Shown here one piece after another: positions 42,800-51,433 of a stretch of 64,000 bases of DNA. Positions within the stretch are counted from its first letter, which is position 1, and each line of letters begins with the position of its first letter. Under the pieces are notes generated by a model. The model ran no database searches, was not told the origin of the DNA, and saw only the letters and a list, made by a program, of their open reading frames with translations. Both the position numbers and the translations under genes were made by a program. The DNA lies in the NCBI GenBank assembly GCA_963695645.1, contig CAVOHC010000012.1, forward strand, positions 1,612,001 through 1,676,000, given 5' to 3'. This DNA comes from DATBGO01 sp963695645 (GTDB lineage Bacteria > Actinomycetota > Actinomycetes > Streptosporangiales > Streptosporangiaceae).

Positions 42800-43969
42800 A
42801 TGCGATGGGACGGCCTTCGGCTCCAGCCCGACGGCGCGGGCAGCCCGCTGCCGGCCGGTACGGGTCCTCCGCCTGCGGCACCGGCCCTTTTCGGCGCCGA
42901 CGCGGTGGTGCGGACATTCGACACGCCCGGCTTCCGGGGCATCACGTTCTATGAGGTGCAGGCGCGGTCGATCATCAACCGGGTGCCGCCGGCGTCAAGG
43001 ATGGCGTTCCGGTGGACCATCAACCCCTACCGGGGCTGCACTCATGGCTGCGTCTACTGTTTCGCCCGGCAGACGCACACCTACCTCGACCTGGACGCCG
43101 GGCTTGACTTCAACTCGAGGATCATCGTCAAGGTCAATGCCCCGGAACTCGCGAGGCGTGAGCTTGCCCGGCGGCGGTGGCCTGGTGAGCACGTCGCGAT
43201 GGGCACGAACGTGGATTGCTATCAGCGCGCCGAGGGCCGTTACCGCCTGATGCCCGGCATTATCGGAGCCCTCCGGGACGCGGGTAACCCGTTCTCCATC
43301 CTCACCAAAGGCACCCTGATCCTCAGGGACATAGACCTGCTGGCGGACGCCGCTCAGGTCACTGACGTCGGGCTCAACGTGTCAGTGGGCTTTGTCGACA
43401 AAGAGCTTTCCCGCTGCGTCGAGCCCGGCACGCCAAGCCCGCAGCGGCGCCTCGGGGTGTGCGCTGCCCTGACCGCGCGCGGGCTGCGGTGCGGCGTGCT
43501 CATGGGCCCGGTGCTGCCGTTCCTGTCCGACTCGCCGGCCCAGCTCAAGGCCACCGTCGCGCAGATCGCGCAGGCCGGGGCGAGTCACGTCAGCCCGATC
43601 GTGCTGCACCTGCGCCCCGGCGCCAGGGAGTGGTTCATGGCCTGGCTGCGCGCGCACCACCCCGGCCTTGTCAGCGCCTACCTGTCGCTCTACGGATCCG
43701 GCGCGTACGCGCCGAAGGCGTATCAGCAGCGGATAGCCGATCAGGTCAGGGAACTAGCGGCCGCCAGCGGCGTCGGCAGCGCAAGCCCCGCTCAGGCCCG
43801 CAAGACGCGACCTGCGCAGGCCCGCAGGACCAGCGCTGCGCAGGCCAGTGACGTAAGCCCGGCGCAGGCCCGCGGAGCCGGGCCGCGGCACCCTGGGCGA
43901 CGTCCGTGCGGCCGCCTTGCGGGCGGGCAAGCTGACCAGCCGCCTGATGTTCAGCTGTCGCTGCTGTGA
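42800..43969 (+). CDS. Rv2578c-family radical SAM protein
   Basis: 389 residues. The [4Fe-4S]-binding motif is INPYRGCTHGCVYCFARQTH (CxxxCxxC), followed by VAMGTNVDCYQRAEGRY and ILTKGTLILRD, the pattern of the spore-photoproduct-lyase-like Rv2578c family found across actinobacteria. The reaction is unknown; relation to DNA-photoproduct or tRNA chemistry is conjecture. After residue 330 the protein carries an imperfect repeat (PAQARKTR, PAQARRTS, AAQASDVS, PAQARGAG) absent from the family core. The end overlaps the convergent rhodanese gene by 19 nt. Confidence 0.92.
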   Translation: MRWDGLRLQPDGAGSPLPAGTGPPPAAPALFGADAVVRTFDTPGFRGITFYEVQARSIINRVPPASRMAFRWTINPYRGCTHGCVYCFARQTHTYLDLDAGLDFNSRIIVKVNAPELARRELARRRWPGEHVAMGTNVDCYQRAEGRYRLMPGIIGALRDAGNPFSILTKGTLILRDIDLLADAAQVTDVGLNVSVGFVDKELSRCVEPGTPSPQRRLGVCAALTARGLRCGVLMGPVLPFLSDSPAQLKATVAQIAQAGASHVSPIVLHLRPGAREWFMAWLRAHHPGLVSAYLSLYGSGAYAPKAYQQRIADQVRELAAASGVGSASPAQARKTRPAQARRTSAAQASDVSPAQARGAGPRHPGRRPCGRLAGGQADQPPDVQLSLL

Positions 43970-44370
43970 TCGCCTGCCAGCACCGGCAGGCCCGCCGCCT
44001 GCCACGCCCGGAAGCCGCCCGCCAGGTCCGTCGCGCCGCTCAGCCCGAGGTCCTGCAGGGCGGCCGCGGCGAGGCTCGACGTATAGCCCTCTGAGCACAC
44101 CACGATGACCCGCAGGCCGTAACTGGCCTGCGGGATCCTGGCAGCGGAGGCCGGATCGAGCCGCCATTCGAGGACGTTGCGCTCCACTAGCAGCGCGCCG
44201 GGTAGCCCGCCCTCGGCGGCCCGCTGCGCCTCGGGCCGGATGTCGACGAGCAGCGCGCCGTCGCGAGCGGCCGCCGATGCCTGATGCGGCCCGAGCCGCT
44301 GCAGCCGGCCGCGTGCCTCGGCGAGCAGCTGATCGATCGTCCGGCTGCCGGGCGGCGGCGCGGTGCTCAC
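43951..44370 (-). CDS. Rhodanese-domain sulfurtransferase
   Basis: 139 residues, one rhodanese domain: GALLVDIRPEAQRAAEGGLPG at the CH2A-like start, the active-site loop VVCSEGYTSSLAA with the persulfide Cys, and GFRAWQAAGLPV at the end. Such proteins move sulfane sulfur as cysteine persulfide. The start GTG overlaps the stop of the cysteine dioxygenase gene by 4 nt, tying it to cysteine oxidation. An N-terminal helix (TIDQLLAEARGRLQRL) precedes the domain. Confidence 0.92.
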   Translation of the reverse strand: MSTAPPPGSRTIDQLLAEARGRLQRLGPHQASAAARDGALLVDIRPEAQRAAEGGLPGALLVERNVLEWRLDPASAARIPQASYGLRVIVVCSEGYTSSLAAAALQDLGLSGATDLAGGFRAWQAAGLPVLAGDHSSDS

Positions 44371-44897
44371 CAGTCCCGCCCCGCCTGCGTGCTGGCAACC
44401 TGAATGAGGCCGCCTGCGGTCAGCTCGTACCGGCGCATGGCGGTGAGCGGCGGAGAGTAAGCGTGCACGCTGACGGCCGGCGCGGCACCCGTGTTCGCGA
44501 CGTCGTGCACATGATGCGCGCCGAATGCCCGGACGCTTCCCGCGGCGAGCGGCCTGCTGCGCGCCTGGCTCGCGCCGGCGGCCACGGTACGCTCGGACAG
44601 CCGGCCGCAGGCTACCGCGAACGCGCCCACTGCATCACCATGATCATGAAAACCAGTATGCTGCCCGGGCAGCCAGCTAAGCAGCCATACCTCATAATCT
44701 GCTGCCAGCTCCAGCCGGTGGTACCAGCGCCGTTCCGCATTGAAGCGCACGAGATGGCTCCAGCCCGCTGGCTGCGCGGCCAGGCCGCCCACCAGCAGCC
44801 TGAGGTGTTGCTGGCGCTGCCAGAGGTGCCCCTGGCGCTCCCCGAGGTGCCCCTCGTCCCGCACTGTGCCCTGATAGCCGAGCGTTGCCAGTGACAT
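44367..44897 (-). CDS. Cysteine dioxygenase
   Basis: Non-haem iron enzyme oxidising cysteine to cysteine sulfinate with O2. The cupin iron ligands are the HxH of GQHTGFHDHG and the His of AHHVHDVANTG. The second-sphere Ser-His-Tyr triad is visible as VSVHAYSPPL. 176 residues fits bacterial type I enzymes. The N-terminal half holds a Gln/His-rich helical stretch (RQGHLWQRQQHLRL). It is the first gene of a two-gene operon with a rhodanese, pointing to persulfide and cysteine homeostasis. Confidence 0.92.
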   Translation of the reverse strand: MSLATLGYQGTVRDEGHLGERQGHLWQRQQHLRLLVGGLAAQPAGWSHLVRFNAERRWYHRLELAADYEVWLLSWLPGQHTGFHDHGDAVGAFAVACGRLSERTVAAGASQARSRPLAAGSVRAFGAHHVHDVANTGAAPAVSVHAYSPPLTAMRRYELTAGGLIQVASTQAGRDW

Positions 44898-45041
44898 CCC
44901 AGATATCCAATCGACTTAGTGGGAAAGGCGTTGCCGCGAATTTACCACAGCAGCCTGCCGCGCGGCGGGCCGGCTGGCCGTCCCGGCCGGACCGTTTCCA
45001 CGGCGGAGCGACCCTGCGCCGGAGCGCACTTCCGCCGCACG

Positions 45042-45047
45042 TAAAGT
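45042..45047 (+). promoter_or_regulatory. -10 box of leaderless menF promoter
   Basis: TAAAGT ends 7 nt before GTG 45055. Confidence 0.45.
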
Positions 45048-45054
45048 TGCTGCC

Positions 45055-46332
45055 GTGGCAGCCCAGCACGATGATGCAGTCCAGCGCGTGCCGGACCGGC
45101 TGGTCGTCCGCACGGTCCGAATTCCCGATCCTGGTGACCTGCTTGGCCGCCTGCCGGGTCCGGCTGCGCTCGCCTGGATCCGCCACGGCGACGGCCTGGC
45201 CGGATGGGGAGAGGCCGCCCGTATCACCATCCCGGCGGGCGTGGACAGATTCACCGCAGGCGAGAAGTGGCTGCGTGAGGTTTTCGATAACGCCGAGGTC
45301 ACCGACGAGCTGGCCGCGCCGGGATCCGGACCGGTCGCCTTCGGCAGCTTCACCTTCGATCCGGCCTCCGACGGCTCCGTTCTCGTCGTGCCGCGCATGG
45401 TGGTGGGCCGCCGGTCCGGCCAGGCATGGCTCACCACCATCAGCGATGGCCGCGGCGGCACGGCGCCGGTACGGCCGCCGGTCGCTCGGGCCGCGGTCCG
45501 GTGGCACGACGGGAGCCTGAGCGCGCCGCAGTGGGAGCGCGCCGTGGCCGCGGCGGTGGCCAGGATCAGGGCCGGAGAGCTCCGCAAGGTGGTACTGGCC
45601 AGGGACCTGTACGCGGCCGCGTCCGGCGACATCGATGTGCGCCTGCTCCTTGGCAGGCTGGCCGGGCGGTACCCGGATTGCTACACGTTCTCGTGCGCCG
45701 GGCTGGCGGGCGCCACTCCTGAGCTGCTGATCCGCCGCGAGGGCCTGGCGGTGAGCTCCCTCGTCCTGGCTGGCACCATGCCGCGCGGCGCCACCGCGGG
45801 CGAGGACCAAGCGCTTGGCGCTGCCCTGCTCGGCTCTGCGAAGGAAGTGGAAGAGCACGGGTATGCCGTCGCGGACGTGCGGGCCGCCCTCGGCCCGCGC
45901 TGCCGCGAGCTGCAGATAGACCCGCAGCCGTCGCTGCTGCGGCTGGCGAACGTGCAGCACATCGCGACCCGGGTGCACGGCACGCTAGCCACCGGGAGCA
46001 GCGCGGCCGGCGAGCTGACAGCGCCCACCGCGCTGGCGCTCGCAGCCGATCTGCACCCGACGGCGGCGGTCTGCGGCACGCCCGCCGGCCCGGCGATGGA
46101 GCTGATCAGGGAACTCGAGGGGATGGACAGGGGCCGGTACGCGGGCCCGGTCGGCTGGGCCGACGCCCAGGGGAACGGGGAGTGGGGCATCGCGCTGCGG
46201 TGCGCCGAGCTGCACGGCCCGCGGGCGCGCCTGTTCGCCGGGTGCGGCATCGTCGCCGACTCGGATCCCGCAGCCGAGCTCGCTGAGGCCCAGTCCAAGT
46301 TCCGGCCGGTGCAAGACGCGCTGGAAGACTAG
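45055..46332 (+). CDS. menF: Isochorismate synthase
   Basis: Converts chorismate to isochorismate, first step of menaquinone synthesis. 425 residues with the chorismate-binding fold: catalytic-base region ELRKVVLARDLYAAA, CYTFSCAGLAGATPELLIRR, LAGTMPRGATAGED, and the Mg-binding ends HPTAAVCGTPAGPAMELI and AGCGIVADSDPAAELAEAQ. An EntC-type (siderophore) enzyme looks similar, but the adjacent menD/C/B/E assign it to menaquinone. Its stop codon shares the four bases CTAG with the stop of the convergent menD. Confidence 0.93.
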   Translation: MAAQHDDAVQRVPDRLVVRTVRIPDPGDLLGRLPGPAALAWIRHGDGLAGWGEAARITIPAGVDRFTAGEKWLREVFDNAEVTDELAAPGSGPVAFGSFTFDPASDGSVLVVPRMVVGRRSGQAWLTTISDGRGGTAPVRPPVARAAVRWHDGSLSAPQWERAVAAAVARIRAGELRKVVLARDLYAAASGDIDVRLLLGRLAGRYPDCYTFSCAGLAGATPELLIRREGLAVSSLVLAGTMPRGATAGEDQALGAALLGSAKEVEEHGYAVADVRAALGPRCRELQIDPQPSLLRLANVQHIATRVHGTLATGSSAAGELTAPTALALAADLHPTAAVCGTPAGPAMELIRELEGMDRGRYAGPVGWADAQGNGEWGIALRCAELHGPRARLFAGCGIVADSDPAAELAEAQSKFRPVQDALED

Positions 46333-48161
46333 CCTGCCGCGCCGTTCTCCCGGGCCGCATGCAGCGCGGACTCGCACGCCGACCGCAGCTGGCGGCGCAG
46401 CGCGGCGCCAGCCGCCCGGTCGGTGCGCACCTCGGCGACGCGCAGCCCCCGGCCGCGCAGCACAGCGGCGAGATCCGCATGCCGCTCAAGCCGCGTATAC
46501 GCAAGCCCCGCAGCCTGGGCGATAAGTCTGAGATCCGTCCCGTGCGGGGTGCCGAAGACGCGCTCGAACTGCGCAGGGAAGGCTGCCTGTTCCAGCGTGG
46601 AGAATATCCCGCCGCCATCGTTGCCGACCACCAGCAGGCACAGATCGGGGCGCGGCTCGTCAGGACCGATCATCAGGCCCGGCGAGTCGTGCAGGACCGC
46701 CAGGTCGCCGAGGAGCGCAACGGCCGGGCCACCGCCGGCGGACTGCCAGGCGAGGGACGCGCCGATCGCCGACGACACCAGGCCGTCGATGCCGCTCGCC
46801 CCCCGGCTCGCGAGGATCCGCAGGCCAGCCCGCGGGGCCAGATGCTGGTCCAGGTCACGGACCGGCATGCTGGAGGCAGCCCACAGCAGGGCGCCGTCCG
46901 GCAGGATCGCGGCAAGATCGCGGGCAAGCCTGGGCTCGCTGATGCCCGCCTCGGCATCCAGGATCGCGTCAGCGGCCTGCCTCGCCGCGGCGTCGGCCTG
47001 CGTCCAGGACGTTAGCCAGCGGGCGGGCGCCCCGGGATCGGCCGGGCCGCCGGCCAGCCGGACCGACTGCGCTACGTCGGTCGCGGTCCTCGCGGGATCG
47101 GGCCAGCGGCCCGGCCCCTGCGCAAGCACGATGTGCCGGGCCGGCGGAGGGCCGGGCGCGCCCCGCAGGAATGCGAGCTGGCCGCGGGACAGGCCCGGCC
47201 GGCCTGCCGAGATGATGAGGTCCGGCCGGTGCGCCGTGATGAACCCGGGTACATCCAACAGATAGCCGTAGGCTGACAGCGCGTTCGGCCCGCGCCGGGC
47301 GCCCGATGACGGCTCGGCCAGCACTGGCCAGCCAGCTGTCTGCGCCATCTCGAGCAGCGGGGCGGCGTCATAGTCGCCATCGCCGCAGACCAGCACGCCG
47401 CGCTCAGTCCAGGTCACGTCGAGGCCTGGCAGGCCAGCGGACGCGCCAGCGGACGCGCCGGCGAGCGGGCCGGACCTGGCCGGGAAGGGCGGCGGCGAGC
47501 CTGGCGACGAAGCCTGGTCTGGCCGGCCGCTGAAAGCCGTCCACGGCGCTCCGCCCGGACGGCCGCTGAGCGGCTCGGGCCAGCCGCGCGGACCCGCCAC
47601 GTCCTCGGTGCCGGGCACCAGCGGCTCCCTGAGCGGCACATTGAGGTGCACGGGGCCGGGAAATCCGCCTGCCGCCCCGGATGCCTGCGCCCAGGACCGG
47701 CAGGCAATCGACCGCCAGTAGCCGGCCATCCCGGGCCGGGCCTCAGGCAACCCGGCCTCGCAGAACCACCGCACCGCGCTCCCGTACAGCTTCAGCTGGT
47801 CGATCGTCTGGTTGGCGCCGGTACCGCGCAGCTCGGGGGGGCGGTCTGCGGTCAGCACGAGCAGCGGCACCCCCGACTCGTCGGCTTCGATCACGGCGGC
47901 GTGGAACTGCGCGGCGGCCGTGCCCGACGTGCACAGCAGCAGGACCGGCCGGCGGCTGGCCTTGGCCAGGCCGAGTGCGAGGAACGCGGCACTGCGCTCG
48001 TCGATACGCACGTGCAGCCGCACGTCGCCGGCCCGGCAACGGTCGAAGAGCGCCAGGGCAATCGGCGCACTGCGCGAGCCCGGGGCCAGTACCGCCTCGC
48101 GCAGGCCGCACCTGACCAGTTCGTCAGTGAGCACGGTGCCGAACGCGGTGGCGGGGTTCAC
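46329..48161 (-). CDS. menD: SEPHCHC synthase (MenD)
   Basis: Thiamine diphosphate enzyme joining isochorismate and 2-oxoglutarate. 610 residues: the Pyr domain begins VLTDELVRCGLREAVLAPGS with the glutamate region HVRIDERSAAFLALGLAK; the C-terminal PP domain has the ThDP/Mg motif ALLGDLAVLHDSPGLM and VVGNDGGGIFSTLEQ. The family's central part carries a low-complexity insert around residues 215-255 (PGSPPPFPARSG, ASAGASAG, a 12-nt DNA repeat). GTG 48161 overlaps the menC stop (GTGA), so menB, menC and menD are read as one unit. Confidence 0.93.
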   Translation of the reverse strand: MNPATAFGTVLTDELVRCGLREAVLAPGSRSAPIALALFDRCRAGDVRLHVRIDERSAAFLALGLAKASRRPVLLLCTSGTAAAQFHAAVIEADESGVPLLVLTADRPPELRGTGANQTIDQLKLYGSAVRWFCEAGLPEARPGMAGYWRSIACRSWAQASGAAGGFPGPVHLNVPLREPLVPGTEDVAGPRGWPEPLSGRPGGAPWTAFSGRPDQASSPGSPPPFPARSGPLAGASAGASAGLPGLDVTWTERGVLVCGDGDYDAAPLLEMAQTAGWPVLAEPSSGARRGPNALSAYGYLLDVPGFITAHRPDLIISAGRPGLSRGQLAFLRGAPGPPPARHIVLAQGPGRWPDPARTATDVAQSVRLAGGPADPGAPARWLTSWTQADAAARQAADAILDAEAGISEPRLARDLAAILPDGALLWAASSMPVRDLDQHLAPRAGLRILASRGASGIDGLVSSAIGASLAWQSAGGGPAVALLGDLAVLHDSPGLMIGPDEPRPDLCLLVVGNDGGGIFSTLEQAAFPAQFERVFGTPHGTDLRLIAQAAGLAYTRLERHADLAAVLRGRGLRVAEVRTDRAAGAALRRQLRSACESALHAARENGAAG

Positions 48162-49168
48162 CGCCGGACCGGCCGCCCGGCGCCGAGGAACTCGGCTGCG
48201 GCCAGCATCCGCGCGATCCATGGCGCGGGGTCGGCTTCCCATGCGGACAGCCGTTCCGGATCCGGGACAGCCGCCCGGACCGGAAGGGTCCCGGCCTCGG
48301 CGGTCAGCGGCTCGGTGGTCACGTCACCGGCCAGCAGGCTCATCGTGGCCAGCCCGCAGTCGTAGGGCAGCTCAGGCAAGGCGGCAGCCAGCGCCACGCC
48401 GGCCGCGAGCCCGACCGAGGACTCGACGGCGCTGGAGACGACAACCGGCAGCCCGCAGCCGCGGGCGACGCGCAGCGCCGTCCGTACCCCGCCGAGCGGC
48501 GCGGCCTTGAGCACGACGATGTCGGCGGCTCCCGCAGCCCGCACGGCCAGCGGGTCCGCCGCCCGGCGGATCGACTCGTCCGCGGCCAGCGGCACATCAA
48601 CCACCCGGCGCAGCTCGGCGAGCTCGGCGAGGGTAGCGCAGGGCTGCTCGGCGTATTCCAGCCCGAACGGGGCCAGCGCGTGGAGCATACGCTCAGCGTG
48701 CCGCACGTCCCAGCCGCCGTTAGCATCCACCCGGATCCGCCCGGGCTCCCCGAGCGCGTCCCGCACCGCCTCGACCCTGGCGATGTCATCGGCGTCGGCC
48801 TGGCCAGCCTCGGCGACCTTCACCTTCGCCGTCCGGCAGCCAGCGGCAGCGGCGATCTCATGCGCACGCTGCGGGCCCACAGCGGGCACGGTGACGTTGA
48901 CACCGATACGGTCCCGGACCGGCGCCGGCCAGCCGGTGACCGCCGCCTCAAGCGCGCAGGCCAGCCAGGGAGCGCATTCGCGCGGGCCGTACTCGGCGAA
49001 CGGCGAGAACTCCCCCCAGCCCGGCCCGCTGATCAGCACGCCCTCGCGCACGGCGATGCCGCGGAAGCGCTCCCGCATGCCGATCGCGTACGCCCGCGCA
49101 GTCGGCAGCAGGGCAGCAAGCTGGTCACCCAGCCCCGCTCCGCTCGCGCAGCCGTTCTCCCCGGTCAC
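48158..49168 (-). CDS. menC: o-Succinylbenzoate synthase (MenC)
   Basis: Enolase-superfamily dehydratase forming OSB from SHCHC. 336 residues: catalytic KxK in CRTAKVKVAEAG, metal ligands in IRVDANGGWDVRHAE, EYAEQPCATLAEL and VPLAADESIRRAA, and the second Lys in IVVLKAAPLGGVRTAL. Positioned between menB and menD, with a 15-nt gap to menB and a 4-nt overlap with menD. Start at 49168. Confidence 0.93.
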   Translation of the reverse strand: MTGENGCASGAGLGDQLAALLPTARAYAIGMRERFRGIAVREGVLISGPGWGEFSPFAEYGPRECAPWLACALEAAVTGWPAPVRDRIGVNVTVPAVGPQRAHEIAAAAGCRTAKVKVAEAGQADADDIARVEAVRDALGEPGRIRVDANGGWDVRHAERMLHALAPFGLEYAEQPCATLAELAELRRVVDVPLAADESIRRAADPLAVRAAGAADIVVLKAAPLGGVRTALRVARGCGLPVVVSSAVESSVGLAAGVALAAALPELPYDCGLATMSLLAGDVTTEPLTAEAGTLPVRAAVPDPERLSAWEADPAPWIARMLAAAEFLGAGRPVRR

Positions 49169-49183
49169 GGCGTGCCTGCCCGG

Positions 49184-50014
49184 TCAAGGTCGGCGCGGGA
49201 ACTTCGCGAAGTCCGGCGGGCGCTTGCTGACATAAGCGTCACGGCCCTCCTGCGCCTCCTCGCTCATGTAGTACAGCAGCGTGGCATCGCCGGCGAACTG
49301 CTGCATCCCGGCCGCCCCGTCGGTGACGGCGTTCAGCGCGCCCTTGAGCATCCGGAGCGCGAGCGGCGATTTCGCCAGCAGCTCCCGCGCCCAGGTGATC
49401 GTCTCCGCCTCCAGCTCTCCGAGCGGTACCACGGCGTTGACCAGGCCCATCTCCAGGGCTTCCGGCGCGGTGTACTGGCGGCACAAGTACCAGATCTCCC
49501 GCGCCTTCTTCATGCCGACGGTGGAGGCGAGCAGCCAGGACCCGTAACCGGCATCGAACGATCCGACCTTCGGGCCAGTCTGGCCGAAGACCGCGTTGTC
49601 CGCCGCGATGGTCAGGTCGCAGCAGACATGCAGCACATGGCCGCCGCCGATCGCGTAGCCCGCCACCATGGCGATTACCGGCTTGGGGGTGCGGCGGATC
49701 TGCACCTGCAGGTCGAGCACGTTCAGCCGGCCCACGCCACGCGAGTCGACATAGCCGTCATCCCCGCGGATCCGCTGGTCGCCGCCGGAGCAAAACGCCT
49801 TGTCGCCAGCGCCGGTCAGGATGATCACGCCGATCGACGGGTCGTCGCGCGCGGCGCTGAATGCGCTCGAGAGCTCGAACAAGGTGGTCGGCCTGAAAGC
49901 GTTCCTTACCTCGGGCCGGTTAATGGTGATCTTGGCGATACCCTCGGCCGTCTCGTAGACGATGTCGGTGTAGTCGCCCCCGGTGGCCGGCCCCCATGGC
50001 TGCCAGTCGATCAC
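49184..50014 (-). CDS. menB: 1,4-Dihydroxy-2-naphthoyl-CoA synthase (MenB)
   Basis: Crotonase-fold ring-closing enzyme turning OSB-CoA into DHNA-CoA. 276 residues: AGDKAFCSGGDQRIRGDDGY forms the substrate pocket, AMVAGYAIGGGHVLHVCCDL the oxyanion hole, GQTGPKVGSFDAGYG the signature with the catalytic Asp, and the C-terminal YVSKRPPDFAKFPRRP is specific to MenB. GTG 50014 has AGGAGG 7 nt upstream; the open frame further upstream is a shadow of menE. It heads the menBCD operon. Confidence 0.96.
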   Translation of the reverse strand: MIDWQPWGPATGGDYTDIVYETAEGIAKITINRPEVRNAFRPTTLFELSSAFSAARDDPSIGVIILTGAGDKAFCSGGDQRIRGDDGYVDSRGVGRLNVLDLQVQIRRTPKPVIAMVAGYAIGGGHVLHVCCDLTIAADNAVFGQTGPKVGSFDAGYGSWLLASTVGMKKAREIWYLCRQYTAPEALEMGLVNAVVPLGELEAETITWARELLAKSPLALRMLKGALNAVTDGAAGMQQFAGDATLLYYMSEEAQEGRDAYVSKRPPDFAKFPRRP

Positions 50015-50050
50015 GTCACATCCTCCTGCCGACCGCCTCATCTGCCCGAT

Positions 50051-50056
50051 TAACCT
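50051..50056 (+). promoter_or_regulatory. -10 box of leaderless menE promoter
   Basis: TAACCT ends 7 nt before GTG 50064, inside the 49-nt space shared with the divergent menB start. Confidence 0.5.
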
Positions 50057-50063
50057 TACGACC

Positions 50064-51260
50064 GTGACATCCCGGCCTCTGCACGCGGTCCTGCTCCCGC
50101 CTGGCGGGTCAGGCAGCGGCGCGCTGCTAGAGCGGCTGGCCGCCGCCCTCGATGGCGCCGGGCCCGCGATCCTGCCGCTGGACGGCGGGCTGCCGCCGGC
50201 CAGGCTCGCGGCCCTGCTCGACGCGTTCGGGCCTGCCTCCGTGGAGACCTTGGATGCGAGCCGTGGAGTCCGCGGCTGGCGGCCCGACCGGGCTGGTGCC
50301 GGTGTGCGGCCGGAGATTGCCGTCGTGGTCGCCACCTCGGGCTCCACCGGCCAGCCGAAGGGCACAGAGCTGTCCGCCGCCGCCCTGCTGGCCTCGGCCC
50401 GGGCCTCGCTGCGGCGGATCGGGGCGGCTGCGGGCCAGCGGTGGCTCGCCTGCCTGCCCGCATTCCACGTGGCCGGCCTCCAGGTGCTGATCCGCTCCCT
50501 GCTGGCCGGCGCCGAGCCGGTGTATTGTGACCGGCTCGGTCCTGACATCATCGCGGCCGGCGGCTGCGCGTACGTCTCCGTGGTCCCGACGCAGCTGCGG
50601 CGCCTGACCGAGGCCGGTGCCGACCTGTCGAAGCTGCGGGCGATCCTGCTCGGCGGCGCGCCGGCCCAGCCCGGCCTGGTGGCCGCGGCCACCGCCGCGG
50701 GCGGCCGGGTGATCACCACTTACGGGATGAGCGAGACGTGCGGCGGCTGCGTGTATGACGGGATCCCCCTTGAGCAGGTCCGGCTCGATATCGGCGCGGA
50801 CAGCCGGATCCGGATCGCCGGGCCGGTGCTGTTCTCCGGCTACCGGCTGCGGCCCGACCTGACCGCCGAGGCGACTGACGGTCCCTGGTTCATTACCTCG
50901 GACCTAGGCTCGGTCAGCCCGGATGGGCTGCTGACCGTCCGGGGCCGCGCCGATGACGTGATCACTACCGGCGGCGAGAAGGTGCTCGCCGCCGAGGTGG
51001 AGGCCGCGCTCGGGGCACTCCCGGGCGTCAGGGAAGCCGCCGTCGTCGGAGTGCCCGACCCGGACTGGGGCGAGCAGGTCACCGCCATAGTGGTGGCGGA
51101 AGACCCTGGCGCGCCGCCTGACCTGGCGCTGATCCGCGCGCACGTGCGGAGCACCCTGGGCGGGTACGCCGCGCCGCGGGCACTTCGGGTGGTTCCGCGG
51201 ATACCGCTGCTGCCATCCGGCAAGCCGGATCGGGAGGCGCTGCGTATCCTGGGATCCTGA
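50064..51260 (+). CDS. menE: o-Succinylbenzoate-CoA ligase (MenE)
   Basis: Adenylate-forming enzyme activating OSB with CoA. 398 residues: P-loop VVATSGSTGQPKGTELSAAA, LPAFHVAGLQVLIRSLL, A5 motif ITTYGMSETCGGCVYDG, SDLGSVSPDGLLTVRGRADD, and the A10 region LPSGKPDREALRIL with the catalytic Lys. Shorter than acyl-CoA synthetases in general, as expected for actinobacterial MenE. Divergent from menB by 49 nt, so both men transcription units may be co-regulated from one spot. Confidence 0.93.
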   Translation: MTSRPLHAVLLPPGGSGSGALLERLAAALDGAGPAILPLDGGLPPARLAALLDAFGPASVETLDASRGVRGWRPDRAGAGVRPEIAVVVATSGSTGQPKGTELSAAALLASARASLRRIGAAAGQRWLACLPAFHVAGLQVLIRSLLAGAEPVYCDRLGPDIIAAGGCAYVSVVPTQLRRLTEAGADLSKLRAILLGGAPAQPGLVAAATAAGGRVITTYGMSETCGGCVYDGIPLEQVRLDIGADSRIRIAGPVLFSGYRLRPDLTAEATDGPWFITSDLGSVSPDGLLTVRGRADDVITTGGEKVLAAEVEAALGALPGVREAAVVGVPDPDWGEQVTAIVVAEDPGAPPDLALIRAHVRSTLGGYAAPRALRVVPRIPLLPSGKPDREALRILGS

Positions 51261-51433
51261 GCTGACGACGGGCACACGCCAGTTGCGCGGGAACAATTAG
51301 CCGCGCTGAGCGTTACAAGCTAATGCCCGCGCTGCACAATACCAAGGGCTGCGGGCCCCCGGCCACTGACAGCGCAGCCGAGTGCGCTGTCCAGAGCGCA
51401 CGTTTGACATGCGCCCACGAAGGGAGGTGTCTC

